The notes beneath the pieces were generated by a model. The model saw nothing but the letters and a program-made list of their open reading frames with translations. It searched no databases and was not told where the DNA came from. The translations under genes and the position numbers were made by a program. A stretch of DNA of 17,748 bases from Planctomycetota bacterium (GTDB lineage: Bacteria; Planctomycetota; Phycisphaerae; Sedimentisphaerales; Anaerobacaceae), in NCBI GenBank assembly GCA_017885385.1, contig JAFNGF010000311.1:1-17748 (forward strand), read 5' to 3'. Below, piece after piece: positions 13,735 to 17,748 of the stretch. Each line of letters starts with the position of its first letter. Position 1 is the first letter of the stretch.

Positions 13735-14502
13735 ATGGGGGAATTTATGTCACAGGGACTGGACGTTGAGCACGACACCCGGAAATGGGCGGGCCAAACA
13801 GTATCGGTCGTCCAAGAGCTAAATGGCGATAATGGACATTCAGCAGCCGCTTTCGACGGCAGGCTGGCCGCTGGAATCATTCCAGACAGCACACTTGTTT
13901 ATCCGTCGGCCGGCTCATTATCACACAAACCGAATGCTTGTGAGGTCCTGATGCGAGCCTTGGATATTGTAGGCTCGGTTGCCATTCTCTTTCTGGCTGC
14001 GCCCGTGATGGTTCTAATAGCGTTTCTAATCAGAACCGTCTGTGGCGGGCCGAGCTTGTATAAGCAAAAGAGGGTAGGTAAAAACGGGAAAGTCTTTACG
14101 CTGTATAAGTTCAGAACGATGGTTAACGGCGCCGAGGAGCACACCGGGCCCGTCTTGGCATCCCAAAACGACTCGCGGGTGACGCCGATCGGCAGCATCT
14201 TACGCAAGACCCGCCTGGACGAGCTTCCCCAATTAATCAACGTATTGCGGGGCGATATGAGCTTAGTCGGGCCTAGGCCGGAACGACCATATTTTGTAAC
14301 CCAGCACAAAGCCCTGCAGGGCATAAGATTGACCGTCAAGCCCGGGCTGACGGGACTGGCTCAGGTAAGAAGTTTCTACAATTTGAAGCCCGAACACAAG
14401 CTCAGGTATGATTTTTTGTACATCCAGAGGAGGTCTCTGCTGCTGAATCTGTATATACTGCTGCAAACCATCCCCGTAATTTTCAGTAAAAAGGGCTGGT
14501 AA
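13735..14502 (+). CDS. Initiating sugar-phosphate (phosphoglycosyl) transferase, monotopic type
   Basis: Bacterial sugar transferase family enzyme that transfers a sugar-1-phosphate from a UDP-sugar to undecaprenyl phosphate, the first step of repeat-unit assembly. Of the 255 residues, the first 70 are polar and of unknown role. ALDIVGSVAILFLAAPVMVL (75-94) is the re-entrant membrane helix. SLYKQKRVGKNGKVFTLYKF (107-126) and RTM follow. RKTRLDELPQLINVLRGDMS (157-176) contains the Asp-Glu dyad (162-163) that is catalytic in PglC-type enzymes, then LVGPRPERP (177-185) and KPGLTGLAQV. It lacks the multi-helix N-terminal domain of WbaP/WcaJ. ATG at 13735 is annotated; ATG at 13747, preceded by GGGGGA, may be the true start. 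It probably has its own promoter, separate from the main operon. Confidence 0.92.
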   Translation: MGEFMSQGLDVEHDTRKWAGQTVSVVQELNGDNGHSAAAFDGRLAAGIIPDSTLVYPSAGSLSHKPNACEVLMRALDIVGSVAILFLAAPVMVLIAFLIRTVCGGPSLYKQKRVGKNGKVFTLYKFRTMVNGAEEHTGPVLASQNDSRVTPIGSILRKTRLDELPQLINVLRGDMSLVGPRPERPYFVTQHKALQGIRLTVKPGLTGLAQVRSFYNLKPEHKLRYDFLYIQRRSLLLNLYILLQTIPVIFSKKGW

Positions 14503-14571
14503 AAACCTCACTTCACCCATCCGCCGCCGGTGAGCAGTGCCGAACACTTCCTGAAACTCTCGCGATGCGTA

Positions 14572-17500
14572 TCACCGCCGATCCCGTGATGACCAAACCG
14601 AAGGTATCCTCCCTGCTGTCGACCCACGGGGGCAAAGTGGCAACTTGATTGCGGGATCACCGCACTGGTTCAGCCAACCGGTGGCAAACCAGGCAAGGTC
14701 GCCAGGACCAATAGTGCCATCGCAGTCAAAATCGGAATCAACGCAAGGGATTTTCCCATCGCATCCAGAATCAGTAGCAGCACGTAGCCAGCAGCAGACA
14801 AACAGAGATAAGTCTCCTGGACCCAGAAAACCATCGCCATCGAGATCATAAAGGCAGGTCTCCGGGACGTCGCCGATGGTCACTTGACAGGGCGCAAAGC
14901 TGATTTCATCAGACGGGATAAGCCCGTATCCGATAACTGAACAACCTGTACCGGCAGAGGTCAAAGATAAGTCTGTTTGACCTTCAGCCCAGGCAGTCAT
15001 CTTGACACGTGCAATCAGAGCCCATTGTGGGGTGATACCCAAACCGCTGGCCAGCACGCAGCCACCCAGTTCATCGACCCGGTCAGGCTCGATGCTACCG
15101 CTGGCGAATGTGGCGAAGTCGGCACAATGGTCGATGGATTCGGCTGACACGATGTTGCTGTCAAACGTCACATCACTGAACACACAACTGAGCCCATTAC
15201 TATCGGGGGGAGGCTGCGTGATCTGTGCCCACAGCTCGAGGTAGAACGTTTCGCGCTCCCGGTAGGCAGGCCAATGCTCTGGGACAGTGGTTGCAGTGCA
15301 ATCGGTGGGCTGTGGCCGGGTGACAACCTTCACGGCTGCCCAGGTGAAGTTCGCCTGAAGCGTGTAGTCCGCATCCATTGCAACGGTTGTATTTGCTGAG
15401 CTTGGCTCCGCGACTTTTCCCGCGTCAACAGCCGTTCCCGCCCACTCCACAAAGTGGCAGTTCAATTCAGGTGTGGCAGTGACCGAAACAGCAGTGCCAT
15501 GATCGTAGTCAAATGCCCCTTCGCCAGGGACTGAAACACTACCACCGGAGGTCGAAGATACTGTTAATGTTCGCTGGTCTATTGCGAAGTTTGCCTGGAG
15601 TGTGTAGTCAGAATCCATCGTGACGGTCGTACTAGCCGAGTTGGGGTCCCCAACCTTACCGGCATCGACAGCCGTCCCGCTCCAATTCACGAAGTGATAG
15701 TTGGTCTCGGCGGTCGCAGCAGTAGCTGCCACAGTTCCATGGTCGTAGGTGAACGTACCTTCCCCCGGCGCAGATGCTGAGCCGCCCGATGTGGACGACA
15801 CCGTCAGCGTGCGCTCGTCTGTGGCAGTAGCAAGGGTTATTGCGCAGGCCGGGACCGACCACCAAGTTTCATTCAGCTCCGCCGAAGCATCACGCGCACG
15901 GACCCTGTAGAAGTATTTCCTGTCTGGAGCAAGGCCGGTGTCGTGATATATCGGCTCACTCTGCCAGCCGCTATCGTGGGTGCGGTCCGTCAGGTTGCAA
16001 AAGTAATACTCCACGCCGCCAGTATCCGTCGCCGTTGCAGCCGTCATTGTAATTGAGGTATTGCCGCTCGCCGTCGGCTCAGTCTGCCAGCCGAGTGGGT
16101 CCGGCGTCGGAGGACTCAAATCGGGCGCCGAATAAAGATACACCGATGTGGTATCTTGGGGCACAAGTGCCTGCCACTGTGTCCAGTTCTTGTTGGACCA
16201 ATCAATGTAGAAACCATCTCTCGCACCCGGCCGATACCATTTGTTGTTTTGCGAATCCATCGTCGAGTACAGCCCCGACCATCCCGCCCAATTGAGAAGT
16301 TTCTCGGATGAAGTTTCGCCCATTATCCAGTTGTTTTTCAAGACCAGATTATGGGTGACGAGGTCTGTGAACTCGTCTTCAATATCCCTGTACTCGTCCG
16401 GCTCCCACATACTAAGCTGTTGCCAGTTGTTGCCGAAAATCTTGTTGTTTTCGATAATCAGGTGCTCACTGTTGGCAATGACCAAGCCTGTAGACTGGTT
16501 ATGAGCGATAACGCAATCGCGAATTACCACGCCGTCAGGATTAATCTCCGACCAGATGCCGTCGGTGAGGTTATTGGCTATCAGGCAATCATCGACAACA
16601 ATATTTCTGTTGTCGCAGTCAAACCACAGGCCCTTGGCCAGATTACTCACAGCCTCGTGGCGCCGGACAACCATATGCCTGGCATACATAACCTTCATAC
16701 TCATCGCACCTATATCGCCTCCCCAGTATAAGCGCCAATTATTATAATTAGTGATGCAATCTTCTATCAGCACATCAAAGATGGGCCGGTCGGGGTAGAA
16801 ACTCCGGAGGCCGTTGTGATTGCCGGCGCATCTTCGCATGACAATATCCTCTGAGCCACCCCATCCTAAGTATATCCCTTGACTGTTGCAGTAATTGAAG
16901 GAGCAATCCTCGATCAATATGTGTGAGCCCCCCGCCCATACCGCAACATTGGCGTGCTGGAAGACCAGCCCGCGTAACGTGTAGTAGTCCCTCCCGCAGT
17001 TAAACAGCACGTCACCTGTAACCACGTCGATCATGTGATCGGCAGGGCTCTGACCGGGGGGCATGAATAGATACAACTTGTCATTAGCTTCGTCAACGCA
17101 GTACGTCTTGGCGGGAGCGCCCGCCGGTTGAGAGGTCTGGGTGTAAAGTTCGCCATCGACAAAGACCATCTCTCGGCGTCTGCTAATGTCGAGAACACCC
17201 TCAGGAAAATCCCAGCCCCATGTATTTTCCCCCCAATCGTACGGCCAGGAGTGGGTGTATGTCCCGCCACCGATGTTTTGCCAGCCGTTCCAGATTTCCG
17301 AGCCGCTTATAATCACTGTGCCCGGCTCGTTTGCCTCGATAATGATAGGCTCAAATCTAGTGCCGGACTTAGTTAGTTGCAGATTCGCTTCACGGTATGT
17401 GCCCGGATATATCAGAACTTTTGTGCCCAGCCCAGGAACAAGCCCAAGGGCCTTGCCAATAGTGGCGACCGGTTCTTCCTGGGTACCCGGGTTGGTGTCA

Positions 17501-17748
17501 TTGCCGGCTTGGCCGTCGACGTGGATTACGGTTGAAGGACTTTTCCAATTGTCAATATCCCTAATGGCCCAAAGCTCATATTCGAATTTGGCTATTTCTT
17601 CTACCTGCTCAGGGCTCAGCGCATGGTCATAAATGCGAAACTCATCAATGATTCCATCGAAATTTCTGCCGCCGCCGTCCCACCCGCCGATTTGCCCGCC
17701 CGCAAAGCTTGCCGACAGGGCAGTTGAAAAAGTGCGGTGGACGTTCGG
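14572..17748 (-). CDS. Large secreted modular beta-helix protein with dockerin-like end (5' end outside window)
   Basis: Open frame running past the right edge; at least 1058 codons are present. Residue numbers below count from an internal GTG at 17316. In protein order: the end of a LamG-like domain (FDGIIDEFRIYDHALSPEQV, near 17652-17590); a beta-helix entry (IHVDGQAGNDTNPGTQEEPV, VLIYPGTYREANL); a right-handed beta-helix with repeated ILIEDCSFNYCN, IVVDDCLIANN, VVIRDCVIAHN and LIIENNKIFGNN turns (about 95-335); a fibronectin-III-like segment (about 400-495); two 80-residue divergent InlB-type repeats (500-659); a cohesin-like domain (FYLELWAQ, VTFDSNIVSAESIDH); and two dockerin-like calcium loops, DLDGDGFLGPGDLSLF and DFDCDGTIGPGDLAWF (821-889). 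It is probably secreted and glycan-binding or glycan-cleaving; no catalytic residues can be assigned. It converges on the transferase gene 70 bases away, so it is a separate transcription unit. Confidence 0.88.
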   Translation of the reverse strand, partial: PNVHRTFSTALSASFAGGQIGGWDGGGRNFDGIIDEFRIYDHALSPEQVEEIAKFEYELWAIRDIDNWKSPSTVIHVDGQAGNDTNPGTQEEPVATIGKALGLVPGLGTKVLIYPGTYREANLQLTKSGTRFEPIIIEANEPGTVIISGSEIWNGWQNIGGGTYTHSWPYDWGENTWGWDFPEGVLDISRRREMVFVDGELYTQTSQPAGAPAKTYCVDEANDKLYLFMPPGQSPADHMIDVVTGDVLFNCGRDYYTLRGLVFQHANVAVWAGGSHILIEDCSFNYCNSQGIYLGWGGSEDIVMRRCAGNHNGLRSFYPDRPIFDVLIEDCITNYNNWRLYWGGDIGAMSMKVMYARHMVVRRHEAVSNLAKGLWFDCDNRNIVVDDCLIANNLTDGIWSEINPDGVVIRDCVIAHNQSTGLVIANSEHLIIENNKIFGNNWQQLSMWEPDEYRDIEDEFTDLVTHNLVLKNNWIMGETSSEKLLNWAGWSGLYSTMDSQNNKWYRPGARDGFYIDWSNKNWTQWQALVPQDTTSVYLYSAPDLSPPTPDPLGWQTEPTASGNTSITMTAATATDTGGVEYYFCNLTDRTHDSGWQSEPIYHDTGLAPDRKYFYRVRARDASAELNETWWSVPACAITLATATDERTLTVSSTSGGSASAPGEGTFTYDHGTVAATAATAETNYHFVNWSGTAVDAGKVGDPNSASTTVTMDSDYTLQANFAIDQRTLTVSSTSGGSVSVPGEGAFDYDHGTAVSVTATPELNCHFVEWAGTAVDAGKVAEPSSANTTVAMDADYTLQANFTWAAVKVVTRPQPTDCTATTVPEHWPAYRERETFYLELWAQITQPPPDSNGLSCVFSDVTFDSNIVSAESIDHCADFATFASGSIEPDRVDELGGCVLASGLGITPQWALIARVKMTAWAEGQTDLSLTSAGTGCSVIGYGLIPSDEISFAPCQVTIGDVPETCLYDLDGDGFLGPGDLSLFVCCWLRAATDSGCDGKIPCVDSDFDCDGTIGPGDLAWFATGWLNQCGDPAIKLPLCPRGSTAGRIPSVWSSRDRR
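14650..14856 (-). other. Dockerin-like two-loop calcium-binding domain (coding sub-region)
   Basis: Two D-x-D-x-D-G/D-x-D-G type loops, each followed by GPGDL-x-x-F-x-x-x-WL, mark a dockerin type I-like duplication typical of planctomycete surface proteins. A 25-residue tail follows. The domain could attach the protein to cohesin-like partners on the cell surface, which is an inference. Confidence 0.75.
15340..15819 (-). repeat. Tandem 80-residue divergent InlB-type repeats inside the beta-helix gene
   Basis: Two in-frame units of 240 bases each (15580-15819 and 15340-15579) encode the shared series RTLTVSSTSGGS, PGEG, YDHGT, HFV-W-GTAVDAGKV and DYTLQANF. No linker separates them. This is a protein domain duplication and not a mobile repeat. 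Confidence 0.88.

Noticed and set aside
13899..14339. 146-residue minus-strand frame
   Set aside because: Opposite the highly recognisable phosphoglycosyl transferase domain; a shadow frame.
15340..15819. InlB-type repeats as a sign of an invasion protein
   Set aside because: These divergent repeats occur in many environmental surface proteins; no other internalin feature is present.

Overview
The window looks like a chromosomal exopolysaccharide (EPS) locus of a Planctomycetota bacterium, most likely of the Phycisphaerae type. This is an inference from protein style. There is a large beta-helix protein with LamG, divergent InlB-type, cohesin-like and two-repeat dockerin-like modules (GPGDLxxF..xWL style). 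There is also a PEP-CTERM-type surface protein with a PAPGA variant motif, and an intergenic repeat whose translation gives KTKPI-like strings of a kind I recall from planctomycete genomes. No rRNA, tRNA, CRISPR array, transposase or phage gene was seen.

Layout. 83-1120 (+) is a Wzz-type chain-length/co-polymerase protein whose central coiled coil is unusually short. 1503-2159 (-) is a secreted choice-of-anchor-C / PEP-CTERM-like protein. It is transcribed against its neighbours and followed by an AT-rich control region. 2541-13135 (+) is a compact operon: a possible 19-codon leader ORF, a Wzx flippase, an FkbM methyltransferase, a class I methyltransferase, a GT2, a methyltransferase remnant, a second paralogous GT2, a Wzy/O-antigen-ligase-like polymerase, a frameshifted GT4 remnant, a methyltransferase, two GT4 enzymes and a third GT2. 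13136-13734 is a 600-bp gap with a near-consensus promoter, short tandem repeats, a hairpin and a probable interspersed repeat. 13735-14502 (+) is the initiating phosphoglycosyl transferase. 14572 to beyond 17748 (-) is the large modular beta-helix protein, whose N-terminus lies outside the window.

How they work together (family knowledge plus inference). The phosphoglycosyl transferase loads the first sugar phosphate on undecaprenyl phosphate. The GT2 and GT4 enzymes extend the repeat unit, and the methyltransferases probably modify it. Wzx flips it, Wzy polymerises it, and the Wzz-like protein sets chain length. The outer-membrane exporter, the tyrosine kinase and any exosortase are not in this window. 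The PEP-CTERM-type protein would be a surface substrate of an exosortase system, which is commonly linked to EPS production.

The most notable points are signs of mosaic evolution in the operon (two decayed gene remnants, a tandem GT2 pair, and a GT4 start duplicated about 2.1 kb away), the shortened Wzz, a possible translationally coupled leader ORF, and the repeat-bearing leader of the phosphoglycosyl transferase gene. I did not find a clearly new biochemical system.
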